Source: Mangifera indica (Eukaryota > Streptophyta > Magnoliopsida > Sapindales > Anacardiaceae). From it: a stretch of DNA of 64,000 bases. A program made the translations under genes and the position numbers. The notes beneath the pieces were generated by a model. That model ran no database searches, was not told where the DNA came from, and saw only the letters and a program-made list of their open reading frames with translations. The stretch is taken from assembly GCF_011075055.1 (NCBI RefSeq), contig NC_058146.1, positions 3,348,001 to 3,412,000 of the forward strand. The letters are read 5' to 3'. This document shows positions 13,201 through 23,644 of the stretch, in pieces; position 1 is the stretch's first letter, and every line of letters starts with the position of its first letter.

Positions 13201-16200
13201 CCACCTACAACACCATCGACCATCACCCACACATCATCACTTACCATGCAAAAAAGGCAAAAGAAGATGAATCTCACTGTCATGTGAAGAAGGTGAAGAG
13301 GGATGGATTTTATCGTTGTGAGATCAAGGCAAAGAGAATTGGATCTCGCTGTTGTGCGAAGAAGGTGAAGAGGGATGACTCTTGCTGTTGTGCAAAGAAA
13401 TCGAAGTTTGGGCTAGATCTCCACATTGATCAACCCCCTACAATATTGCTCCCGCAACGTTAATTAATGGAGGGGGAGTAGGCTCTAGCCACTGTTGCAC
13501 TTGTGCCAATAGCACGGAGCAACAACACCGGTCTTCAAGCACCAAGGGCCAAACTCTTTTCATTCAGCCCCCACCTTTTTCATCGCATTTTCTCCCTTTT
13601 ATTTTTCTTCATCCCCACCGTGATTTGCTTGAGTTTCTCTCTTGTCTCCAGAGTTTTGATTTAATTTAATATATAATGACATATCAGTAAAGTTATATCT
13701 TAGGTTTTTTGTATGGTAAACCAAACACAATAATTACATAGCCAGTAATCCTTTAGGTGTTTTATCTTGGTAATAATCATCAATTACGGGTATTAAAGAA
13801 GACTACCTTAACCAAACGTATCCTTAATGTGAAATTGTTTTTCCTAGGGTTAACTTATTATGTCAAAACCTCAACACACATTAGGCAAGATCCCTAGTTT
13901 GTTCGTATACATAATTAATTGATGCACATATAGATATTTTATAATGTGAACAAATTTAAACATTGTAAATTTCTATGTCCTCGCATGAGAGATGATAAGT
14001 CTCTAGTGTCTCTAGGGTCGATATTTCAAAGGGTTTTTATTTTTGGGTTATTGAAAATAGATTGGGTGTCAAGAACTATTAGGTTGTAATAGAAGTAGTC
14101 GAATGACATAAAATCCCTGTGAAATGTCATCTCATAAATTAGAAAGATAACATATCCTGGCCACCGAGATGACATGGGTAAGAAAAGATAAAAAGACTTT
14201 TAGTTGTTTAAAAAAAAAAGTGATTATTATAATACTTAAGTTATTATAGTAAACTATAATGTTAGTTTAATATAGATTTGATGTGCATGTAGGGACAAAA
14301 GACAAGTTTAGATTAGCAAAGTATCTACTTTTCAGTGGTCAGGTTAAAAAATCCTGCAACTTAAATACCCAAACACTATCTTAATCAGTTGTTTATTCTG
14401 AATAGTTAGTTGTAAATGTGTTAGTAACTTGGTATTTATATGGAAGGCATATGATAGCATAGAGGTTCTTGGTATGATAAACTGAAACACCAGCATCAGC
14501 TTACAATTCATTTTGCAGGGTTTTCTTTCTCACCCACCCCAGAGAGACAAAAAAGTTTTAAATGCCCCCAAGGTTTCTGAAAAAGTATTATATAATCCTA
14601 TCAGGGGCATTTTTGATGCTTTCTTAGGAGTAAACAATAATCTTAAGGGGGCGAATGATACTTTCCCAAAACCCTGGACGTTTCAAACTCTTAACGGTAG
14701 ATAATAAAAATCTGTCACTTGCCTTTCCCTGCGTTTGAATGTGTTAGGTAACCTATCAATTTTATCCTACGTTTCTCTGTATATTTCCCCTTGGATCCTC
14801 GAGGGTCTTATGTTTTTTCTATTTCTGAACCTAAAGGGACCACCTTAATAATGTTAAGCTTTGGTCATAAAAGGTGAATATAGAATAACTACAAAGATAG
14901 CCCTCCTTCATAAAGAGAGAAACTTGTGCTTTCAGATGAGCTGTAAATTGAACATCTTTAGTAGTTTGAACTCCATAGTGTAAAAACATGTAAGCTTTAC
15001 CTCACATGTGTATGGTTTAATGGAAAGTATTAAGTGATCAGATATGTCTAAGTTCTGATTTGATTATTTGGAATAATGGGTGGGTCCCAAAAGATGAAAA
15101 GAGTCTGCAAAAATCAACCATTAAAACATATCGAGCTTTTGTAGGAAAGCAACTTTGCTTAATACTATCGATATTCAATGTTTTCTGATAGTATTTTACT
15201 AAAACTCATCATATAGATAAGGGATATTTAATACTTTTTTAAGACACTTGGTGTCAATAAAAATATAGAGGTTTGTTGTTTGTGGGATGGGTATAAAATG
15301 GGGGTTGTTGAGTATTTGTGAAAAAAGTGTCAAAAGGAGAAGAACAAGAACATGTAGTAGATGCATGAGAGTGTAAACAGGGAAAAAAGAGTTGGTTGGA
15401 ACGGTTGGCTTCCAACAAGGCCATGTTTGCATATGAAAGATGAGCTGGTTTATATTCTCTTCAATGTGCTTGACAGCCAGTGAAGGGTTTGGGCCCCTCT
15501 CTTATATTCTTTTTTCAAAATTTTGGACCCATTTCTGCTTTGACATTAACTATGCACATACACAACTAACTATCTTATCTCCATCTCCAGTTGGGAAAGC
15601 ATAAAAGTAGCTCCTCCCAATAGCCTGTTTTGACTTTTGCTCTTTAACATTTAAAACCTTGCTATGGTTCAGTAAGAAGGTTGCATTAGAGATTTGTAGG
15701 TTGATGGTTCACGAAAATGAATACTAGTATTCGCTCATGATGTTGACACTATTTATTGCTATGTGCTTTTGTTCCCAACGTGGTTATCATTTTTAACCTT
15801 TTTCTTTTATCCCTCTTGTGTGTGTTTGTTTTTGTTTTCTTCTGAACGATCATGATCCTGTGCAACAACCTGTTAGCCATGAATGTGATGCTCATAGAAC
15901 ACTAGAGTTCGGTTCTTTTTCTTTAAATTATTCCTTCATTTGGCTAAATTATTATAAATAATTTAGCTAGTTACAAGTACAAGCATGTGCTTATATTCTA
16001 CTCTGCATTGTTGTGTCCTTTTGGCCTATGAAATAGGGAGGGTAGTGGAAGCAATTCTTATCCCGGAGGTGGCGGGGGTGGCAGCACCAGCAGGTCAGGT
16101 GGCGATGACGGTAACTACTTTGGAATGACATTTAGAAGCGGTGTACGGTCGTGCCCACCACCCTCGTCAATCTTTATGTCATTTCTAATTATTTTAATTT

Positions 16201-16259
16201 TGTATGCTAGTTCCAGCCATGGGGTTGCTCTTCTATCATTACAACTGTTATTGTCGTAG
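10290..16259 (+). CDS. PMR6: Pectate lyase, PMR6/PLL13-like, GPI-anchored type
   Basis: Polysaccharide lyase family 1 enzyme that cleaves de-esterified pectate by beta-elimination in the cell wall. Five exons (10290-10426, 11056-11513, 11594-12036, 12701-12906, 16037-16259) give 488 residues in frame. An N-terminal hydrophobic stretch ([13 protein letters not shown]) fits a signal peptide. The cysteine cluster [17 protein letters not shown], the calcium-site blocks DGDGISI and [18 protein letters not shown], the [10 protein letters not shown] block and [15 protein letters not shown] with its catalytic arginine are all present. The last exon adds a Gly/Ser-rich linker and ends in a hydrophobic tail ([16 protein letters not shown]), as expected for a GPI-anchor signal. 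A C-terminal extension with GPI signal is what I recall for PMR6, the powdery-mildew susceptibility gene. Intron 4 is 3,130 bases and repeat-laden; intron 1 holds a 145-bp tandem duplication. Confidence 0.85.
10720..11015 (+). repeat. 145-bp tandem duplication in pectate lyase intron 1
   Basis: The block starting CATTTTCTCGGCATCAAACA occurs at about 10726 and again at about 10871, period 145, with only a few differences over its length (for example CAGCCCGCACT versus CAGCCCACACT). A third, more diverged copy begins near 10550 (TTTCCTCGGCAAACAAGCAT), 176 bases upstream of the second. All lie within intron 1 and are pyrimidine-rich. Confidence 0.8.
12075..12260. repeat. AT-rich palindromic MITE-like element in intron 3
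   Basis: TATAAATAATAATATATTAT and its mirror flank an AATTAAAAATAAAATAAATT core. This is the same core seen near 1.1, 21.6, 30.6 and 59.2 kb. It sits in intron 3 of the pectate lyase gene. Confidence 0.5.
13245..13410 (+). repeat. Minisatellite of about 36-39 bp units in intron 4
   Basis: Four diverged units containing GTGAAGAAGGTGAAGAGGGA or a variant run in tandem. Read in one frame they give a repeating 12-13 residue pattern of the type [11 protein letters not shown]. The frame (13176-13463) is 95 codons but has no splice link or homologous family that I recognise, so I treat it as a DNA repeat. Confidence 0.55.
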
Positions 16260-17349
16260 AAACGACAGCAGGATAGGAGTCATTATTATGCTATTGGATA
16301 ACTAGAGAAGTGAAAAAAAAAATCTTTGCATGATTAGCCTAATTATCAATCAACTTGTATAAGAACACTAACCTATATTGCAGGACTCAAATCAAGCTGG
16401 CTGGACTTGAAAGATAACTTGGCATAGTTTGAATTTATTTAGTTCAATTTTAAACCGGATTCGGGTTAGACGGTTCAGTTTTTTTTAAAAATTAAATTGA
16501 ATTTGAATTAAAAAGAGTTTAATTTAATTCAATTTGAATTTGATTCATAATTTAACTTAATTTGAATTATGTTAAGTGATTATTAAATAAAATTATTTTA
16601 TTAACAAATCATAAATTTTAAATCAAATTCAAACCTAATGTTAATTCGATGAACTTAAACTAAAAGATATTTAAATTGGATTGGGTTTGCTTCTACTTCT
16701 CATTGTAGGATCAGTTCTAGTAGTACGAAAGGATATCGTATGCAAGAATAAGGGAGGATATCATATTTTTGATAAGGTACAGATTTAGAAGGATTATAGA
16801 TAAATCTAAGGCAATAAAACACACTCCTTATATTATAAAATTAATTTTAAAATAACCGGAAAATTCTCTTCCCATTATTAACCTCTACTAAAAATATTTG
16901 ATAGTGGGGAGCTCATCCCGGAAAAGTAAAAAGGACAAAAAAAAAACTGAAATATTTTACCCACCAGGAAGTCAAAAATATTTGATAGTGGGGAGCTCAT
17001 CCCGGAAAAGTAAAAAAAAAAAAAAAAAAAAATCTGAAATATCTGAACACTAAGAAGTCCTTGCTTTCAGCTTAAAATTAGTGGCACTTTATTTATAATA
17101 TGCCCAAAATATAATATAATATTATTAATTAAGCTTCATACAAATTATATAAAATAAGAAAATTACTTCAAGCAAAGTGAAGAACTTGCAAGACACATGC
17201 ATACACTTTGCCTTCCTAAATTTGATAATATAACCTCTATGTTGAATTGAATGAAAGAATAATAGTTAACCTAGAAGTGAAGCAAATCTGATTCTATTCT
17301 AAATGAATGGATTGTTATCATTATAGTGTGAATGAATGCAGCTTACCCG
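16260..17349. other. Convergent 3' intergenic region
   Basis: Lies between the stop codons of the pectate lyase (plus) and the PP2A subunit (minus). It contains an AT-rich element of the CAAATTGAATTT type at about 16400-16700 and an 84-bp-spaced direct repeat at about 16890-17020. No gene is seen. Confidence 0.6.
16890..17022 (+). repeat. Direct repeat, period 84
   Basis: TTTGATAGTGGGGAGCTCAT plus CCCGGAAAAGTAAAAA occurs at 16897 and again at 16981, an unbroken match of about 40 bases. The second copy runs into a long A tract. Recent local duplication is the simplest reading. Confidence 0.85.
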
Positions 17350-19944
17350 TCAATTAACCAAAACCATATCAGCTCCCCCGGATTGTGCTACAATGTCCTC
17401 GAGTTTCTTCCACATCAACTGTCGTTCTTCTTCTAATTTGTCAGCCCTGGCCTCCTTTTCTTCAAGCTGCCTCTGGCATTCTTCGTATAAATCAGCATCC
17501 ATCTCTAGGAACATCCTTTGCACATTGCCAGTAAGCCCGTGGATTGCTGGGTTCCAGTGAGTTTGCTTGTTCTTCTCCAAAGACTCGAAGATTATTGGGA
17601 GAATCACATTTCGGTTATTAGCAATCAACTCTACCAAGTGTTCATTGTTCCACAAAAACAGAGCTCTTTCCGCAACCTGACATGATTCTTTATAGTTAAA
17701 AAAAAAAAAAACACTTTCCAAACGAGATGCTTTTGTAACAGATGGTGATAAATTTCTAAAACTTGTCCCTGAACTATATTTCAAGCAAATTAACTCAATA
17801 CATATATACAGAAGAAATGCCCCCCAAACAATGAAAGCCAAAGTAGCCAGGAAATATTGATTGCTACAACTCTGCATAGCGAATCATATTTTTCATTAAG
17901 GTTAACTGGTTATAGCTTAGAGTACAACATTAAAATTTAAAAATAAAAAAAATTCAAAAACCATGACAACGTAACAAAAGGCTGTCAAAGCACAGAGATA
18001 AAAGAAGGGAAACTTTAATCAGAACCATCACAGAATATCTGTCAATGATAATTACAGAATATCCACAAAACAAAGGCTAGCTCCCATTAAAGTCCACATA
18101 ATTACAAGATAAAACAAAACATATAAGTTCCATATTCATCATCTCAGAACACAAGTTATTAGTGATAACACTCTCTCTAAGACAATGGAATGTTCAAACA
18201 AGAATTCTACTACAATATGCATGCATATCAGTTGTTACCAATGTAACAAATTCAAAAAACAGAAACATATTTGTAAATCAAACACAAATAAAACTAGAGA
18301 GTTCTTGGAATTTGATGTGAGCTTTAAGTTGAAAATTCTTCAAAATGTGTATGCATTTTACTGGTTATATTAGTTTAACAAATTCACCCAACCAAAAACA
18401 AAATAACAATCAAATGCATACTGCATTAATGTGTTCTCTCAAAATCTGCTTGCTTGTGTGGAAGCCAGTAGATCCACTATCATCATGCTTCCAATATGTT
18501 TTACCTTACAAACTGAATTTTTCTAGTTCCATAAATCATTTTTTCCAAACCACAGTAAAAAAACTATTATCAAAATTGTTATTGTATTTATTCTATTGAC
18601 CATAAAAACAACTTTGACTTCCTCATCTCTTTCCTTAAAAATAATTAAAAGCCTGAACTTTTTGCCACACTGTAGCATGTTCATTGATGGGGTATTAACT
18701 GCAATTCAGCCAAAAAGATTCAGAATAATGTGAAAATAAACTATATATCTATCAACAGATAAAATAATCTGTTAGGTCTAACTCATAATGTTGATGTAGA
18801 CAAAATAATGATGCTATCAATGATCCCGAACCTGGAAATGGGAGCTATTAAGGCAGCGTGCAATCTGTCTGAATAGAGGAACCATACACTGTTGGAACTC
18901 TGCAGGTCTTGTTAAATCCAAAACTTCTTCAAGTTCTCCAAGAAACAAAACCTCCTTTTGACAATTTATCATTGGCCAATACTTCAACAAACCCCTAATC
19001 ACAACATGTGCCAATTTATATTCCTTGTCAACAAACTGTGTTACACAATAAGTCAGCTGCTGATGGTAGATGGAAATATATTTAACCTTATGCAATGGCA
19101 GCAGAGCCCGTACAAGAAACAATTTATGTTCATGTTTCAATGGTGATACAAATCCATTAATAATGCTCCCTAAAATCTCCAACAACTCGGCAATTCCACT
19201 ATGCCTACCTGTCTCAAATATAAACCTATAGAACACATTATTTATTGCACACCTAATAAAGGGTCTATAAGCCATGAACTTTCCATATATCCTATGAAGC
19301 ACCATTTTCAAGAACTCCCTCTCTCGAGGATCCTCAGAAGCAAACAAATCAATCAACTTCAACACAAAAGTATGATCAATAAACTTTTTAGCTAACTTGG
19401 TATCCTTCTCAGAGGATACAATGTACCTCAACAAAATTTCATAAACAATCTGCAAATGTGGCCAGGCAGGATCCATCCATGGATCCTCATCCTCAGGGTC
19501 TGCATCATCCGTCAAAGACCCTGTGTTTTCGTGTGAAGCAGGTGGCAAACACCTAAAAATGTTGACAGATATCATCATAATCAAACTTTCAAGCATGGCT
19601 TCATTGATTTTACTCGAATCAGATTGAATAAAATCGACCAACTCAAGCAACGTTTTTCGCTTTATCTCTTTTTCGATTCCCAATTTAGAGTTTTCGTTAA
19701 AATCACACAAAACGCAACAAAGGTGATTCTTACGAATGAATAAATTCAACCTTTCAGATGAAGATACATCACGAAATAAAGGCAAACTCTCAATGACAGC
19801 GTTCGGGACCATCGGGCGCGACGGTGACACAACCGCCGGCAGTGCCTCCAAACTGGCGACGGACGAATGGTTCACGGTCACATTTCCATTTGGAATCGAT
19901 TTGGATCCCTTTCTGTGACCGCGCTTGATGATTTTGTTGAACAT
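17350..19944 (-). CDS. PP2A regulatory subunit B'/B56, epsilon-like
   Basis: Targeting subunit of protein phosphatase 2A; the B56 fold is a HEAT-like solenoid that chooses substrates. Two exons (19944-18832 and 17676-17350) give 479 residues; the splice HFQ|VAERAL is in phase 0. Family landmarks are present in order: [18 protein letters not shown] (about 88), NIFRCLPP (about 126), [20 protein letters not shown] (about 203), [75 protein letters not shown], and [14 protein letters not shown] at the exon junction. The MFNKIIKRG start resembles the Arabidopsis epsilon isoform as I remember it. The family often has this large first exon. The C terminus is a charged coiled coil ([20 protein letters not shown]). 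Confidence 0.92.
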
Positions 19945-20580
19945 ATTTCAATTCAAAACCTTAGCCTAGGATTATAAGAACTGTTTCTCCTTGTTTTACG
20001 GTGTCGTTTTCGTATGTTGAAAACCAGAAGATTTTACGGTGAGAAACTTACGAGCCGAGATATGGAAGAATAAAAACCATCTGAAATGGGTGATATGGGG
20101 GTGTTTGTGTGGCGAGAAAGGGAAAACAAATGGGAAATTTTTCAGATAGAAAATGAAAAATTTTCAGTTTCGGTGGTTATTTATTGTATTGTTCCATTTA
20201 ATTTGGAAAATCATTCTATATATAGAACTCTCATCACGAGATAAGAATGTGACACTTACTTTTAATAGAATTATTATTTTTATTTATTTAGAATTAAATA
20301 TACAATAACTAGGTTAAATAATTTTAAATAAAACAAATGGTTTTCAAATTCAATATTAATAAAATTTCATATTTAAAATATGTTAAACTAGTGGAATATT
20401 TTTTATTTTGAACTTTTTTTATATATTTTTTTAATTTATGGTATTATTATTAGACTGAATTACATTTTCTCACATCTAAAGTTTGGTTGCATAAATAATA
20501 TTTTTTCCACTCAAAATCAATTTCTTTCACTGTTTATAACGTTAGCAAAAATTCATTAATCTTTTTTAAATTTTACCCCG

Positions 20581-21120
20581 ATCAAAGGACTTATTCTCAC
20601 TCAAAATATATTATATTTCTAAGTCTTTATATTTTAATTTTGAAAATCTCATTTACCCACTTATAAAGTGTTAAAGTTAACAAAACACTAATTCTTTAAA
20701 ATTTAATCTTTTTTCGTCTCTTAAACTCTAAATATTAAAAGTTTCATTTTAGATCAAGTTTTAAAAAATAATATTTTTCTCATGAGATTTAGTTTTTAAC
20801 GTCGACAATGGTGATGTCTCAAGAATTGTTTGTCATCAACGATGACGTCAGATTTGATGTTAGAGATTAAAAACTAAACCCTAGAGAGAAATGTCATTTT
20901 TTTAAATTTGATTTAGAAAAAAAACTTATATTTTTTAGGATTTAAAAAAAGAAAAGAAGATTAAATTTTAATTTATTTTTAATATTACAGATAAAATGAC
21001 AATTTTATCTTTAAAAACAACAAACTTAATCATTTATAAGTGAGTGTTTAAGATTTTCGAAATTAATAAATGAAAACTTGAAAAAATAACCTACTTTAAC
21101 TGAAAATAAATCTTTTAACT
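20581..21120. mobile_element. Diverged Mutator-like MITE
   Basis: The left arm ATCAAAGGACTTATTCTCAC and the reverse complement of the right arm (AGTTAAAAGATTTATTTTCA) align loosely, and both arms continue with TTTTGAAAATCTCATTTACC versus TTTCGAAAATCTTAAACACT and ACTTATAAAGTG versus ACTTATAAATGA. The centre is a GC-richer patch (GACGTCAGATTTGATG) as in the intact relative at 37.5 kb. No transposase. Confidence 0.5.
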
Positions 21121-21544
21121 AATTGGGCTCTAATCCTCTAGTGTCAGTGTCGATCTCAACAAATAAAGAAAATTCAATGTAAGCACAGTTGCTCCCTCGC
21201 CGCAAAACTTTACTCCCTTTTCATCACCTTCATTTATGTCATAGTTGGTTGTAGCATCACCAGTTCCGGTGATGTAAGAGGAGGAAAAAGGGAAATCAGG
21301 CAATACCACCAAGGTTACCTCCAATCTTCATTTCATCACCACCATCATCGTCCCATGAAAGCACTTTTTCACCACTTGAACCATCCAATCCAAATCAACT
21401 AATTTAATTAAAATATTCAGAAAGAACAAGGTTCAACATTGGGAGAGAAATAGTAATGCGATCAATCAGAGAGACGCAATTTTGGTGACCAGCAAGAGGG
21501 GTTATGCATGAACATGATGATTGCATTTAGTTAGGGGGTAATAT

Positions 21545-21725
21545 TATAAAAGCAATACTATGTATATATATTTTTAAATATATAAATAACTATATACTTT
21601 ATGTATTATTATATAATTAAATATTATTTTATCATTAATTTAAAATTATTTAAATAATATCTTATAATATGTTGATATTTATATATGTAAAAATGTATAC
21701 GTATAGTATTATTAATATTATAATA
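21545..21725. repeat. AT-rich palindromic MITE-like element
   Basis: AATACTATGTATATATATTT on the left and AAATGTATACGTATAGTATT on the right are mirror images around an ATTAATTTAAAATTATTTAA core. Member of the same small family as the blocks near 1.1, 12.1, 30.6 and 59.2 kb. Confidence 0.6.
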
Positions 21726-22123
21726 AATTGTTGAAAAGTGAAACGATTGGGAGTAATATGTTAATTACAATTTTTACATGCCGTTAATAGAGATTGATTT
21801 TGGCTCAAATGATAGAATTTTTGGACCAAATGGTTGGAAAATGGAAATCTTTTTTTTTTTAACCGTATAAAAAAAAAAAAAAGCTTAAATAAATAACAAT
21901 GACTAATCTTAGATTTTTAACAAAATTTGCATACCCTGCCAAGTATAATCAATTATTTGAAATCCAAAAAAAAAAAAAACAGTAAAATAAAACCAAGAAG
22001 GGAAAGTTAAAAATTGAGAACAATCGGACAATTAAAGTACACAAAACAATTAAACAAACTGGTGAAAATTTATTAAAATCCGAGTACATGAAAAGGCAAA
22101 ACAAAATGAGAAAAATTAGATAA

Positions 22124-22195
22124 CGCCGTCTGTGGGGATCGAACCCACGACCACATGGTTAAAAGCCATGCGCTCTACCGCTGAGCTAAGATGGC
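22124..22195 (-). tRNA. tRNA-Lys (anticodon UUU)
   Basis: Read on the minus strand, 72 bases fold as a tRNA: acceptor GCCATCT with AGACGGC, D arm AGCTCAGCGGTAGAGC, anticodon stem CATGG/CCATG around loop CTTTTAA (anticodon UUU), variable GTGGT, and T arm GTGGG-TTCGATC-CCCAC. The A and B box words are canonical. The acceptor pair at position 4 is A with C, a mismatch where the usual plant gene has G. No intron and no encoded CCA. A T run follows a few bases downstream (AATTTTTCTC on the minus strand), fitting a Pol III terminator. Confidence 0.93.
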
Positions 22196-22283
22196 TCACT
22201 TTGTATTTAATTTATGTTTAATTAAATAACTGTTTACACATGTTTAATTTTATTTAACTTTTAATTAACACAAAAGATACCCA

Positions 22284-22515
22284 GGGCTAAGGACTTATTC
22301 CCATCCAAGGTTTGATATATTCCAAAAACTCCCATCAACAAAATTTCAAATACCCACTAGGATTAAAGATAAAATTATTATTTATAAAAAAATTTAAAAA
22401 ACTAAAATTTAATCTTATTTCTCCTCCATAGTTTAAAAATATAACCATTTTCTCTCACCCACAATTTGAAAATTTAATATTTTCCCCTTAGGATTTTCTT
22501 TCCTTCTTTAACCAT
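22284..22515. mobile_element. Single arm of a Mutator-like MITE
   Basis: Starts CTAAGGACTTATTCCCATCC and continues with AGGTTTGATATATTCC and later CTCACCCACAATTTGAAAA. These words match one arm of the elements at 7.25 and 37.5 kb. I find no matching second arm, so it looks truncated, possibly by the copia fragment that follows. Confidence 0.45.
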
Positions 22516-22519
22516 ATTT

Positions 22520-23310
22520 ATTTTATTTGTTTGTGTAGATGATTTAGTTGTGATAGGTTTTGATTTGTCAACTATTATAGATTATGTATCAACCTTATGC
22601 TTTGTTTTTTCTTATTAGAACTTGAGCTCCCTAAACCTTTTTATTAATATAAAAGTTATTCAATAATCCACCATCTTATATCTTTCTCAACGTAACTATA
22701 TAGTGAATTTGCTATGACACTTTTAGCTTGACTCATATGCTCTTTGTGCTACGCTTTTTGTCTATTCCAAGACATCATAATCTGTTAATGATGTCCCATT
22801 TTTTAATGTTAAACTCTATCATAAGCACAATTGGCGATCCTCAATAGCTTATCATCACTTAACTTGATATTGCATTTGTTGTAAATCAAATTGTTCAACA
22901 ACTATTGATACATGTGTGTAGTAAAGCATATTTTTTTGTACATTTAAAGGCATCTTATCTTAACTTTTATCGTGACTTCAACCTTCACCTCATGACTTGG
23001 TTCGGATGCTGGCTAAGTTATTGATTTTTCCACTCAACAATATATCATTGGTGGTTACATTTTTTTTTAGTCATAATCTTGTTTACTAATTTGTAAAAAA
23101 AGAAATTATTGTCACCCGATCTACTACAGAGTCAGAATATCATACTCTCATTCATATTGTTGCTAATATTTGTTGGTTTTTTTATCTTTTGCATGAGCTC
23201 AACATTCTTCTCCATTCTCCTTTGCTTTTTTTTTAATTTTAACAATTAGTACATTCTCGACATAGCCAATAGTCCATCTTTCATACTCACACTTGCATAG
23301 GTTGCTCGTA
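22520..23310 (+). mobile_element. Decayed Ty1/copia RT-RNase H fragment
   Basis: Several short stretches in shifting frames resemble the 3' half of a copia pol gene in the correct order. LFVCVDDLVVIG (from about 22531) matches the reverse transcriptase Y-V-D-D box; STILYLSQRNYIVNLL (about 22669) matches the block in which copia has LSQ-x-KY; LDIAFVVNQIVQQL (about 22861) matches the RPDIAFAVN block; IIVTRSTTESEYHTLIHIVA (about 23107) matches the RNase H motif VSRSSTEAEY. Frames are broken by stops and shifts and no LTRs are visible. It ends about 330 bases before the start of the MFS gene. Confidence 0.75.
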
Positions 23311-23644
23311 GCATTTTTCTTTTTACAATCTTTTAACTTATGAGTATCTTGATCAAAGATTGTCTTAGGAGAATTTTATTTTCCTTATAACTTTAATTAC
23401 ATCTATGTAAGCTCCCCTTGCAATTGTGAAGATTTTCAAAAGAAATATATGATTTTAATTATTGTGGAAACTATTTCCTTTCTACATATGATTACAATCA
23501 GTTCATTATATTTTCTTAAGATTATGATTTCTAAAATACCTTTTCTTTAGATTCTAATTCCTTTTTCTGGTTACACTGTAATTCGATATATTGAGATCCA
23601 ATTCACAAATTCTTTGAACACATCCCCCAAAAACTCCCTAAAAA

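Larger units (their letters stand above)
19945..22123. other. Intergenic, repeat-rich
   Basis: Upstream of the PP2A subunit gene. It holds a decayed Mutator-like MITE (about 20581-21120) and an AT-rich palindromic element (about 21545-21725). A 64-codon frame near 21130-21324 has no support. No gene is seen. Confidence 0.6.

Noticed and set aside
8935..13410. Direct repeats considered as CRISPR or satellite arrays
   Set aside because: Units are few, diverged and irregularly spaced, in plant nuclear DNA; no array with constant repeats and unique spacers exists.
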